Of a stretch of 64,000 bases of DNA, positions 9,497 through 18,423 are shown piece after piece. The notes below the pieces were generated by a model. That model ran no database searches. It worked only from the letters and a program-made list of their open reading frames with translations, and was not told the DNA's origin. The number at the start of each line of letters is the position of its first letter. Within the stretch, counting starts at the first letter, position 1. Source of the DNA: Apoda limacodes (taxonomy: Eukaryota > Arthropoda > Insecta > Lepidoptera > Limacodidae); assembly GCA_946406115.1 (NCBI GenBank), contig OX291543.1, positions 374,501 through 438,500 of the forward strand. The letters run 5' to 3'. The position numbers were made by a program, and so were the translations under genes.

Positions 9497-10168
9497 ATGT
9501 CTTTCACGCTGTCAATATCTGGATTCACATCAAGCTTAAATACTTGTTATTCTCCTGCTCTACAGTTAGACGGAGATTACGAATGTGGTCTTTTATACTT
9601 TTCTACTTTTAACTCTATTCCAAACGTTGAAAGTAAAAATAATAAATTTCATTATGGTGATAATGAAATGATTGAAATTCCTGAAGGATCTTATGAACTA
9701 CAGGACATTTGTGACTATATAAAGAAAAACATTAGAAGCAGCACCTTTAGTTTAACTTGTAACAATAATACTTTACGTACTGTAATTTGTTGCTCTAAAG
9801 ACATTCATTTTAAAAAAGAAAATTCTATTGGGAGTATTCTCGGATACAATAAAAAAACATTACAAAAGAATAAATTTCATGAATCACAGATCCCAGTCAG
9901 TATTCTTTCTACCACTGTTGTCCGAGTTGAATGTGATATTGTCTGTGGATCTTTCATTAATGGAATTCCAAGCCACATAATCCATGAATTTGCACCTAAT
10001 GTTCCGCCTGGATATAGAATTATTGAGGTACCAAAGAATATAATATATTTTCCGATTAATCAAAAGACTATCAGTAGTGTAAATATAAAAATTTTAGATT
10101 CACAGAACAAGTTAGTTAATTTTCGGGGAGAAGAGGTACTACTGTACCTACATCTGAAGAAAAAATGA
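9497..10168 (+). CDS. penton-like minor capsid protein
   Basis: The 223-residue intact ORF is largely beta-strand in character, as expected for the single jelly-roll penton protein of Polintons and adintoviruses. Recognisable segments are IEIPEGSYELQDICDYIK (about 55-72), SIGSILGYNKK (about 114-124), RVECDIVCGSFINGIPSH (about 140-160) and HEFAPNVPPGYRIIEVP (about 162-178), ending in FRGEEVLLYLHLK. It forms the capsid vertices beside the major capsid protein encoded just downstream. The TGA stop overlaps the ATG of the small ORF at 10165, indicating tight coupling. The assignment rests on these family-typical motifs and gene order. Confidence 0.8.
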   Translation: MSFTLSISGFTSSLNTCYSPALQLDGDYECGLLYFSTFNSIPNVESKNNKFHYGDNEMIEIPEGSYELQDICDYIKKNIRSSTFSLTCNNNTLRTVICCSKDIHFKKENSIGSILGYNKKTLQKNKFHESQIPVSILSTTVVRVECDIVCGSFINGIPSHIIHEFAPNVPPGYRIIEVPKNIIYFPINQKTISSVNIKILDSQNKLVNFRGEEVLLYLHLKKK

Positions 10169-10335
10169 TAGACTTTCACCAAATTAATATAAATTCTTTT
10201 TCACGACCAAAGAAGCTCAGAAAGATACAGGTAATTCGCAAAAGAGCACCTGTGTCACTAACATCTACTAACTTAAAAAAAAAATTAAGTGTTGAAAATA
10301 AAGACTTTTTAAAATTAATTGGATTACTAAAATGA
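10165..10335 (+). CDS. small basic protein between penton and capsid genes
   Basis: A 56-residue ORF starting MIDFHQININ and ending NKDFLKLIGLLK. It is rich in Lys and Arg in its first half (SRPKKLRKIQVIRKRAP). It overlaps the penton stop on its left (ATGA, 10165-10168) and the major capsid start on its right (ATGA, 10332-10335), so three genes are stitched together by stop-start overlaps. That arrangement is strong support that it is translated. The charge would suit a DNA-binding or core peptide like those in adenovirus virions; this is inference. No catalytic motif is seen. Confidence 0.7.
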   Translation: MIDFHQININSFSRPKKLRKIQVIRKRAPVSLTSTNLKKKLSVENKDFLKLIGLLK

Positions 10336-11360
10336 GTGTATTAAACGTAGCTCAACCTATTGTATTTGATAATACTATAGAAAGCATGAAAATTCATTCG
10401 TATAAGCCATATATCACTACTTTTAATAAAAATGATGAAATAAGAATACCTATCAACCAACAAGACTTGTACGTATTGCCATCAGCGAGTACAATATACC
10501 TAGAAGGAATGGTCATCGTTAAAAAAGGAGATCTAAAAGATGTTGCAACTAGCGTTAATTTTACTAACAACCCCATTTTATTTCTGTTTCAAGATGTTCG
10601 CTATGAACTTAACGGAGTTGAAATAGATAGAATTAAAAATGCTGGTATAACAACAACTATAAAATCATTTTTGTCTATGAATGAAAATGAATCAAAAATT
10701 TCGAAAGCATGGGGTTGGGATATAGATGGAACAAAAAATACAAGATCAGGGAATTTTGCAGTATCTATACCACTGAACAAAATGCTTGGATTTGCTGAGG
10801 ATTATAATAAAATAATAATGAATTGTAGACATGAGCTAATACTTTTACGCAGCAATACTAATCTAAACGCAATAAAACTAAACACTGGAGAAGTAATAGA
10901 TAATATCATACTTAAAAAAATTGTTTGGCGTGTTCCACACGTAAAAGTTTCCGATCGAGAAAAACTAAATCTATTAAAATATCTAGAAAAAGATCGTTCA
11001 ATCAACTTGTTATTCCGAAACTGGGACTTGTATGAATATCCCTTATTACCAAAAACAACAAAACATACATGGGTAATTAAAACGTCTTCACAAATAGAAA
11101 AACCGAGATATGCTGTTATTGCATTTCAGACAGACCGAAAAAATAAATCAGAAAAAGACATGTCACACTTCGATCACTGCAATATAAGAGAAGTTAAAGT
11201 ATTTTTGAATTCAGTGTATTTTCCCTATGAGGGTCTTAATGTTCGATTTGATGAGGATAAATTTGCTTTATTATATGAACAATACACTAGATTCCAACAG
11301 TCTTACTACGGACGACGTCCTGAACCCTTGCTAAGTTATAAAGAAATAAATTTATTGTAA
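10332..11360 (+). CDS. major capsid protein (hexon-like), C terminus probably lost
   Basis: The 342-residue ORF starts MSVLNVAQPIVFDNTIES. It carries family-typical segments: NDEIRIPINQQDLYVLPS (about 35-52), VRYELNGVEIDRIKNAG (about 89-105), KAWGWD and a long strand-rich region to LLYEQYTRFQQSYYG. The family forms the double jelly-roll capsomer of Polinton and adintovirus particles. The protein stops soon after PLLSYKEINLL, which looks short; the region corresponding to the last part of the family's proteins does not appear in any frame downstream. A deletion near 11360, also removing the start of the next gene, would explain this. The remainder is open. Confidence 0.85.
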   Translation: MSVLNVAQPIVFDNTIESMKIHSYKPYITTFNKNDEIRIPINQQDLYVLPSASTIYLEGMVIVKKGDLKDVATSVNFTNNPILFLFQDVRYELNGVEIDRIKNAGITTTIKSFLSMNENESKISKAWGWDIDGTKNTRSGNFAVSIPLNKMLGFAEDYNKIIMNCRHELILLRSNTNLNAIKLNTGEVIDNIILKKIVWRVPHVKVSDREKLNLLKYLEKDRSINLLFRNWDLYEYPLLPKTTKHTWVIKTSSQIEKPRYAVIAFQTDRKNKSEKDMSHFDHCNIREVKVFLNSVYFPYEGLNVRFDEDKFALLYEQYTRFQQSYYGRRPEPLLSYKEINLL

Positions 11361-11371
11361 AAGAATTTGCC

Positions 11372-11800
11372 TTGGCTACCTCAGAATACACTCAAGTATT
11401 TCTAATAAAACCACCATATCCCTTTTCTTATTTGACTAAGGAAGAAAAAAGAAATGTATCTTGGTTAGAAAGTAATCGCGGTATTTATTGGAGTGACGGT
11501 TACATAGATTATCAAGAATTTAGAAAACTTATCAAACTAATTTTAAAACACCAATATTTGCTTTTGAAGGGTAGAGAAAAAATCCTATGGATTAATGAAC
11601 TTTGTACAGAATGTAATGTTGAAGATATTGCAGAAAAGGGATGCCCTAATTTTCCTAATTTGTACAGCACCTATTCTAAAGGGCAAAAAAACAAATGTTT
11701 TAATCATAGAAAATATTGTGCTCTGGAAAATGTTATTTGTATTAAGAAATGGTGCAATGAAAATGTGGACGTTAAAAATAAAATACTTGAATTAGTTTAA
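11372..11800 (+). pseudogene. Cys-rich ORF without ATG, unknown function
   Basis: About 142 codons are open from 11342, in a frame that follows a stop at 11339-11341, but there is no ATG; the first plausible position reads TTG (11372). The product has a Tyr/Lys-rich N-terminal part (LTKEEKRNVSWLE, DYQEFRKLIKLILK) and then a Cys/His cluster: ELCTECNVED, KGCPNFPNL, KCFNHRKYCALE, IKKWCNEN, which could bind zinc. It looks like the body of a real gene whose start was lost, perhaps in the same deletion that shortened the capsid gene 12 bases upstream. AT-rich sequence with aataaa signals follows (11921-11951). I do not recognise the family. Confidence 0.55.
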
Positions 11801-11920
11801 AATATAATAGTTTAGTTTTTTCATTTGTGTACAAATGTATAATATAAGTATTAAGTATTAAAATATATTAACTAAGTATAAGTATTTTGCTTAACTAAGT
11901 TTAAGTATTTTTATTAAGAA

Positions 11921-11952
11921 AATTCAATAAATGTTATAACAATAAAACATTT
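11921..11952 (+). terminator. candidate polyadenylation region of + strand genes
   Basis: Two signals, caataaatg and caataaaac, lie about 125-145 bases after the last + strand ORF, at the point where the - strand genes begin to converge. Motif only. Confidence 0.4.
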
Positions 11953-12193
11953 TTTATTTAATTTCTATTCCTAAAGAGACATTACATATCTTCGACAAAA
12001 TCGTTTATTTAAAATACAAAAAAAAGAGAAATAAGTTTTGAATGAAATCTCCACGGAGGAAACCTCTTCCTCTGCTACTGCTACTGATATTCTTTGCCTC
12101 AGGTATATCTGAAAGACAAGGAAAATAATTAGATTTTCTGTAAATTTTGAAAGTAAAAGCAAAAATAGGAAAGTTTATACATACCTCTGCTCA

Positions 12194-12427
12194 TTAAATT
12201 TTCTCAGTTTGTTTTCCCAACTCTGTCGAAATAAGGAAAAGGGAATGCAGTACAGAATTCATCACTGGGTCATTTTCACTTTCTGCATGATAACTTGTTT
12301 TAACAATTGTTCTGCTTTCCACAACGTTTGGTAGTTCTGTTAATTGACTAATTTCGATTTTGACCACATACTTTAAAACTTTGCCTACTGAAAAAGCGAT
12401 ATAATTTGCCTTTTGGTAATTAGACAT
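12194..12427 (-). CDS. small unknown Polinton ORF (77 residues)
   Basis: The ORF begins MSNYQKANYIAFSVGKVLKY and is rich in alternating hydrophobic residues (YVVKIEISQLTELP), suggesting a compact beta-sheet protein. Near 12240 a second frame looks more protein-like to its end (FRQSWENKLRKFNEQR), so the visible C terminus may be altered by a one-base slip. It lies on the - strand downstream of the polymerase and ORF188, facing the + strand capsid genes. No family is recognised. Length, an ATG in a favourable context and strand agreement with its neighbours are the only support. Confidence 0.45.
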   Translation of the reverse strand: MSNYQKANYIAFSVGKVLKYVVKIEISQLTELPNVVESRTIVKTSYHAESENDPVMNSVLHSLFLISTELGKQTEKI

Positions 12428-12806
12428 ATTTTAAAATTATAATAAAGACGTGTTAACGAATCGACACCTTTTAATTATGTGATTTATTTTTCATATAATG
12501 CAACAATCTGTTTGCGTCATACAGGTTTCAAATAAAAACTTGTTGGTTCATGTATGTTAGATATCGTATGACCGGCTGCCTACACCGAAGACATCTTGAA
12601 TATCGAAATGTATCTGAATCAGCATAAATTTTCTTTTCTAACGTTCGTAATAAAATAGTTAAAGTTTTTTTGTTTGTCTGTCTGTCACAAATGCTAATTA
12701 TATCAACCAACATTCTTTATCTAAAGGTTGACACTAAAGTTTAGTACATTTTATTGTTATTATAAAAAAATCACAAAATTATAAAAAACACAAAATCCAA
12801 AAAAAA

Positions 12807-13331
12807 TTAACAACAAGTCAAATAGTTATAAAAATATGAACTACCAAAAAGTAAAAGTTCTTGCACAGCTAAAACGTTAGATTTACTTTTATAAAAATGA
12901 AGTACCATTTCAATTTGACTGACAGTTAGGGTATTATAACAAGCTAAATTATTTCTTATATTATGTACAAAATGACTAACTATTACATAGTCATGCTTAA
13001 GTAAATAGTTTAATCTTAATTCTACACAATGACAAAATGTACTAAGAGCACCACAAATTAAAGAAATCACATTTTCAGGACAACGTTTTTCACAAAAAAG
13101 AAGTTGGTATAGAATAGTCATGTTGTCTATACATTTCGAGTTGATTTCAATGTAAATTCTGTGCCATTCCTTAGTAGTAATAAATAAATCATAATTCTCG
13201 CTATTGACAAGGATATGAATTTGTGGTAAAAAATTATTGACTGCCCATAATCCTGTAGTTATATAAATATTATTTGAATATACATAATTATGTTTTGAAA
13301 TAATAATATCGGTTAAATAACTTTCTGCCAT
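12807..13331 (-). CDS. unknown ORF downstream of polymerase
   Basis: The open frame extends to 13373, where it overlaps the polymerase end by 25 bases. I prefer the ATG at 13331 (MAESYLTDIIISKHNYVY), which starts 18 bases after the polymerase stop and gives about 174 residues. The protein is rich in Tyr, Asn, Ile and Leu, with scattered Cys and His (CEKRCPENVISLICGAL, FCHCVELRLNYLLKHDY) and a probably helical character. There is no signal peptide or known motif. Its place immediately behind the polymerase on the same strand suggests a shared transcript. The function is unknown and no homologue is recognised. Confidence 0.5.
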   Translation of the reverse strand: MAESYLTDIIISKHNYVYSNNIYITTGLWAVNNFLPQIHILVNSENYDLFITTKEWHRIYIEINSKCIDNMTILYQLLFCEKRCPENVISLICGALSTFCHCVELRLNYLLKHDYVIVSHFVHNIRNNLACYNTLTVSQIEMVLHFYKSKSNVLAVQELLLFGSSYFYNYLTCC

Positions 13332-13348
13332 CTTCGCAACAGTGATAT

Positions 13349-16300
13349 TCAGAAAAATGAGCAATGTCCCCAAGCAAACGTTTTTATGTTGTCTTCCATT
13401 ATTCGACGTTTTTCGTCATTGGAAGACAAAGCTACTTTGTTAACAGATCTTGTAAATATTTCATGTTTAAGAGACTTAAAAAAAACATTTTTTCTTCGTA
13501 GGATTTTGTCTTTTTTCTTCAAAGACTTATAATAGTCATTGAAATGAACACCATTTAAAACATATTTTTGAACACCTTTAGCCTTTTTTATTTCGCACGA
13601 TTCCGTTCTAATACAATATAACTTAGATCGCAACCCAACAAACTCTACAATATTTTGACCTCCTAATTCATCTTTAAACAAACCTGGCACTTTTTTGTTG
13701 ACGCGTTCAATTTGATATTTATTTGGCTCCGAGTAGTTACTTGTATTTAATAGTGCTTTAAATTTAGCTTTAAATGCTTATAGAAGTCTTTTGTTTCTAT
13801 TGAATATAAAAAACTATCAGTATCGGTATAACACATTTTTAAATTAAAGCCGTAAAAAGGTTTCATAATAGTATAGTGAAAATTATACATATGGCTTTTG
13901 GATAGTTCTAAGATTGTGAAACCTATGTATATAGGTTTATCAAGGACTACTTTTTCTGGTTTCAATTAAACAGCTACACAATTTTCGGTAAATGTAGTTG
14001 AACTATGAAAGTTAGGTCTAGATATTAACTGCTCTGCACAGTAATTTTTTTTTGTCTTGTTTTTATCATCACTCCATTGATTTACTATTTTAACGTCTAA
14101 TCTATTCTCTGTGTTTTCCAAAGTTTTTCCAAATATGCTGTTATTCATTAGTTTGAAAAAGTCTTGTTCAAATACAGATTTAGCTTGTTGCCTTAGTTTA
14201 GTGTTTAGGTCAATATAGTCTTTTAGATAAGGGCTTTGTTTGAATTTTATTACTCGATGCACGGTAGTCAACTTAAGTCCCGCTTTTAAACACAGTTTCA
14301 AATGGACGTAATGAATAACGTAAAAAAATTTGTCGTATAAATTAGGAATCAATTTTGATGTTTTTGAACCGGGTGGAACACATTTTTGAGGACAGAACGG
14401 TAAATCATTGTGTGAATTATGAAGTTCTTCTTGATATTCGATATCTACTTCTAAAATGTACCCATATTCGTTTTCGTCTGGTATTTTGCAAACGTTTAAT
14501 TCATCGATTTCTCGTCTCTCTAATAGTCTAAAATCAGAATATGGTAAGTATGCGCACATAGCGTAACCATATAAATTGTTACAATCAATATAAATAAGGT
14601 ACTTCTCAGGTTCAGCAGGGTTATAATTATTTAAATACTTATTGTTGGCTTTTGCGAACCGCGTAGAACATAAGCATACTCCTCCCCGTATTCCTTTTTG
14701 AAGCATTCGAATGATTTCTAGATCATTAATAAGTTCTAATTTAATATTAGTTTTTAATAACATGCTGTCCCAGCTCAAAGCAGGAGCTGTCAAATAATAA
14801 GCAGCATCGACTTCGAAATTTAACCTACAAGTAGCTCGAAATTTTTGAAAAACATCGGCTAATAATAAAATATCCGTAAGTAGGTACAGATCTGTGTATT
14901 TCCCTAAATTTTGAATCTTAAACTTATTCCAAACCTTAAGGGCGTGATTATAGTCCTCTTTAGAGATATTTTGATTTGTTAGTGTACTAAAAAAATCTTC
15001 ATAGGACGGTAAGTTAGTTTCGTCATACGATTTCCAGCTTTTCATATATTTATACGGATATACTCCTTTGCGTCTCAACAATTTAAACTTTGTTTTATTC
15101 GTAAAAAACTTAGACAAGTTGACCAAGTCTTTGGTAATTAAATTTTCCGCTAACTTTTGTAAACTAGCTCCTAAAAATTTAAATGAATCTACAAAACGGA
15201 CTGGAACAAAGCTTCCTTCTTCGGTTGAAAAAAACTTTGTAAATGAAATATAATTTTCTTTAGTTTTAGCTATAACTTTTATTTTGCCACGAATATCTCC
15301 CAGCTCACGTATAAATAAATGTGCATCGTAGCCTGAAAGGTTGTGAAAAAACACTGGAATGAATTTTGGTAATTGGAAATGTATATTGCAGTAAGAATGT
15401 GCGGCACCCCTATATTTGCCTGTTAGGTGGTCATGATCTCTTACTTTATCATCAAATAACAATTGGGAGCAAATAGAACAGTCTCTGGCATTAGTGAAAT
15501 CTTTTGAATTATTTTCGGTAAATATCAATGGCACAGGATTTTTCAAAATTTTATATATCTTTAGAACGTCGCGTTGAAGATATTCTATAAATTTCTCAAC
15601 ACAGTTTGGACCCCGATATGACACATATTTATTTAAAGAAGTATCGTACGAGCATACAATGTAATAACCAAACGCGGCAGGAACATGTTTTTGCAAGTCT
15701 GACGTAAAACCACCTTTGTTAAAAGTTTGATTTGTTTGGCATGGTTCTAAAAAACATTCGAAACCTGCATAAATGACAAAGGGTACGTCTTGCATACGCT
15801 CAAAATGCGTAAACTGTAAAATTGAGCCTTTATTAGGCAATTTGGTCGATACCCCTCCACATACATGCTCATCAAAATTAGTTTTACAATTAAAAAAAAG
15901 CAAGCAGTCATCACAAAAAAAGATTTTCCCATGATGTTTAGTAGTTTGGGATCTAACCAATCGTTCCAAGTTTTTAATTAGACAGTAATGACTGCGGGAC
16001 TTATTTTGCAAGAATAGAAGATTGACATGACGCTTTTTTCTATGTGTTGTTCTATACAATGGTCCAATTATTTTATTATTGGAATTCAAGCCGTAAACGT
16101 TGACACTAATTCTGTGATTATTTTTTTCAAATATTTTAATGTCCGAGAATGTCGCCGGAAATGCCATATTTTTGGTGTTAAGTACATCTTCGAAGTGAGG
16201 ATAAGACGTAGTTCTGTCTGCGTTTGATTTAGCTGGGAACAATGCTGCAATTATACTCCACAAAAAACAAAAATTATGGTTATTTTTTACATTAATACAA

Positions 16301-16908
16301 GCTTTTTTATTTTTTACATATTTTGGCAATTCAATAAAACTCGAAGCTCTTAAAGGTGAATACCGATTTAAATTAATTTCTAAATACAGGCTTTTTAAAA
16401 ATGACCACCCACTGTCCTTCTCTTGGAATTCGCTAATTTTTTTGTTTATTTTTGACACAAGATCAGAATACAAGTGGTTAAAATTGTAATTTTGATGAAT
16501 AATTACATTTTCTGTTGCAAAAGATTTAATTTCAATATAGTCATTTTTCGGTAAAATGAACTCTCCAAAAAATTCAAAATTTACTTTTAAATTAACATGT
16601 TGTGCTAATTTAACATCGATAAGCTGTCGAACAGCACGACGCAAAGGTATTCGAGATAAGAACGTGTGAGGTGTAAGCAGATATGAATTTGCTGAGCTGT
16701 TACTTGATGGCGACCTCGAGGCATAGCTAGTGGGGCAATGCACCCTGTAACTAGAAATACGGTTTCTAAATGCTGAACTAATTTTTTCTACACATTCATT
16801 GATCTCAATAGCGCTATTATTCTTATGAATATTACTACGAAGATGGGCAGAAAATATCCTACTCGAAACATCTTGTTCGCAAACAGTACAAAAAACTTTT
16901 TTACTCAT
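13349..16908 (-). pseudogene. protein-primed family B DNA polymerase, broken
   Basis: Reads from ATG 16908. A C2H2-like finger opens the protein (residues 7-28). A second Cys cluster lies at about 331-350. The exonuclease part follows: motif I at 380-384 reads YAGFE, with Gly (ggt, 15763-15765) where the metal-binding Asp should be; motif II HNLSGYD (522-528) and motif III near YLLTD (675-679) look intact. A CSIC/DHDH zinc-binding insert is at 477-495. Polymerase motif A is YIDCNNLYGY (773-782) and motif B is KLMNNSIFGK (919-928). An in-frame TAA at 13966-13968 precedes motif C (YTDTDS, about 13825), and a frameshift follows near 13750-13790; the third segment runs to a natural-looking end at 13349. 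The total of about 1,165 codons is normal for the family. The enzyme would replicate the linear element from a protein primer. With three lesions this copy is almost certainly inactive. Confidence 0.93.
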
Positions 16909-17205
16909 ATTTACATAGATCAGTAGTATGGCTCTTAGGAGTTGTCAATGTGGTCATATATTTACTGTTGGAAAATCTAAATTTCTATAAACAAAAAGAA
17001 CCAAATTTAAAAAAAGTATTCGTATTTTAAGCACACTAAGGAAGTTGTTAATAAAATGACTAATTTAGGTTATCTACTTTTTATCCCAGGAAAAAATTAG
17101 TAATATTTATCTCGTATTATATGTAATCAAAATTATACTTCATATGTTACTAAAATTATTTGTATGATAAAAAAAACTAAGTACAGTATCTACCTATTTA
17201 GTTAC
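16909..17205. other. AT-rich spacer upstream of polymerase
   Basis: About 300 bases separating the polymerase start from the poly(A) signal of the spliced gene. It must hold the polymerase promoter, but no clear motif stands out. Confidence 0.4.
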
Positions 17206-17211
17206 TTTATT
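17206..17211 (-). terminator. polyadenylation signal of spliced gene
   Basis: AATAAA on the - strand about 45 bases after the stop codon of the spliced gene (tttatt on the + strand). Confidence 0.55.
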
Positions 17212-17252
17212 ATTACTAATAAAAAAAATTTAGGAGCTAGTTTACAAAAGTT

Positions 17253-17730
17253 TCATTCTTTTTTATTGGAGTAAAACTTGCCTTCTTGGACAAACTTTAG
17301 CTTTGCTTTTCTGAGAAAAATTCTTAGTTCCTCCAAATCGGATGACGACGCTTGAAAGCGTAACGCAACTTGGGCTTTCTCCAAACGCTCTTTCCACCCA
17401 GTAGCAGCGATAACGTCTTTGGTGTTGTAAACTCTCAGCTCGATGAAAGTATCGCCGTCGAGTTCCGCGGTCCGACGCAGCACACCATCCGCCACTCGCC
17501 GGGTCAGAGACGACGTAAGCCCCTGCTGAGCGGCAGCACGAGCAGACCGAGAAGCTTCAAGTTCGTCTTCACTGTCCGAAGACAGGAGTCTGTAGCTCGA
17601 GGACCGTTTTCGTGATGATTGCGGACAATGAGCGCTCAGCGATGCAGTCACAGTTCCTCGCGCCTTCCCTTCCACTTTCTTGCGCGGTTTTTTTACTTTT
17701 GGCTCTGCCTTAACAGAACTTGCTTCGATC
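17253..17730 (-). CDS. last exon of a spliced, GC-richer gene of unknown function
   Basis: An intronless ORF reading would give 162 residues from an ATG at 17741. However, a clean acceptor (tgatacacag before GATCGAAG) places the exon start at 17730, and the upstream exon at 18334-18423 joins in frame. The encoded part is basic and Ser/Arg-rich at first (KVKKPRKKVEGKARG, SSRKRSSSYRLLSSDSEDE), suggesting a nuclear protein. An ordered C-terminal region follows (LDGDTFIELRVYNTKDVI, GWKERLEKAQVALRFQ, LEELRIFLRKAKLKFVQ). A poly(A) signal lies 45 bases past the stop. Codon use and GC content differ sharply from the AT-rich viral genes beside it, so it may have been captured from a host. No family is recognised. 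Confidence 0.6.
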
Positions 17731-18001
17731 CTGTGTATCAAAAATCAATATAAGAAGTCAATATTTATTTCCATAAAGAAATTATGTACTGCACGTACAG
17801 TATTCTTAATACTACCAGTAATAAATAGGCCTCAGTATTCTTATTTAAAGTACTAATTTATATTTAAAAATAAATATTAATGTTATAAAAACAATGGCTT
17901 TACTATCCCCTTTAATCATTAGGGTTTGGTATTTAATTTGAATACAGTGAACTTAATAAGTAATGAAACTATTAAAAGCGTAAGACAAAATTAATCTCTT
18001 A

Positions 18002-18219
18002 CAACACACCTTCAACAATCCGAATCTAGATACTTTGGACACTTGATATAAACACTTTTACTAATTACGTCTTTAATCCGAACATAATACAAAAAAAAAA
18101 AGTGTGCAGTCAACAAGGCAAGTAAGATAAGTTCGGATTAAATAGGTAGGAATAGTTGGTAGGAGTGTTTATATCAAGTGTCCCAAAGTATCTAGATTCG
18201 GATTATGGAGGGTGTGTTG
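18002..18219. mobile_element. 218-bp palindromic MITE in the intron
   Basis: The left arm caacacacc...caatccgaatctagatacttt is mirrored by the right arm, which contains aaagtatctagattcggatta and ends ggtgtgttg. A second internal pair is acacttgatataaacac / gtgtttatatcaagtgt. The element is flanked by TA on both sides (18000-18001 and 18220-18221), as for Tc1/mariner-type MITEs. It lies wholly inside the 603-bp intron. Confidence 0.85.
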
Positions 18220-18333
18220 TATGGGATATATGACAAAACTAGAAATTCTGAGGTCAGCTTTGGGAGTTATAAAAAGATTTATGTAAATTACATTTTTAAA
18301 CAAAAATAATTGAGTTTTCCATATTAAACTAAC

Positions 18334-18423
18334 CTAGTCTCGCCGTTGTCTGAATCGGAAAAGGAAAAGCAGGTGGTTCCCTCTTTTCCAACCTTCCTCT
18401 TCTGTTTGAATTCAAACTCCGAC
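18334..18423 (-). CDS. upstream coding exon of the spliced gene
   Basis: A 90-base exon bounded by a typical acceptor (ttacag) and donor (AG then gttagt). It is open in the one frame that continues into 17730 (phase 1 in, phase 2 out). It encodes SEFEFKQKRKVGKEG and an acidic Ser stretch SFSDSDNGET, which fit the style of the downstream exon. The first exon and start codon were not found. A donor-like site at about 18805 (TATGTTC before gtaagt) does not join in a usable phase. Confidence 0.55.
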
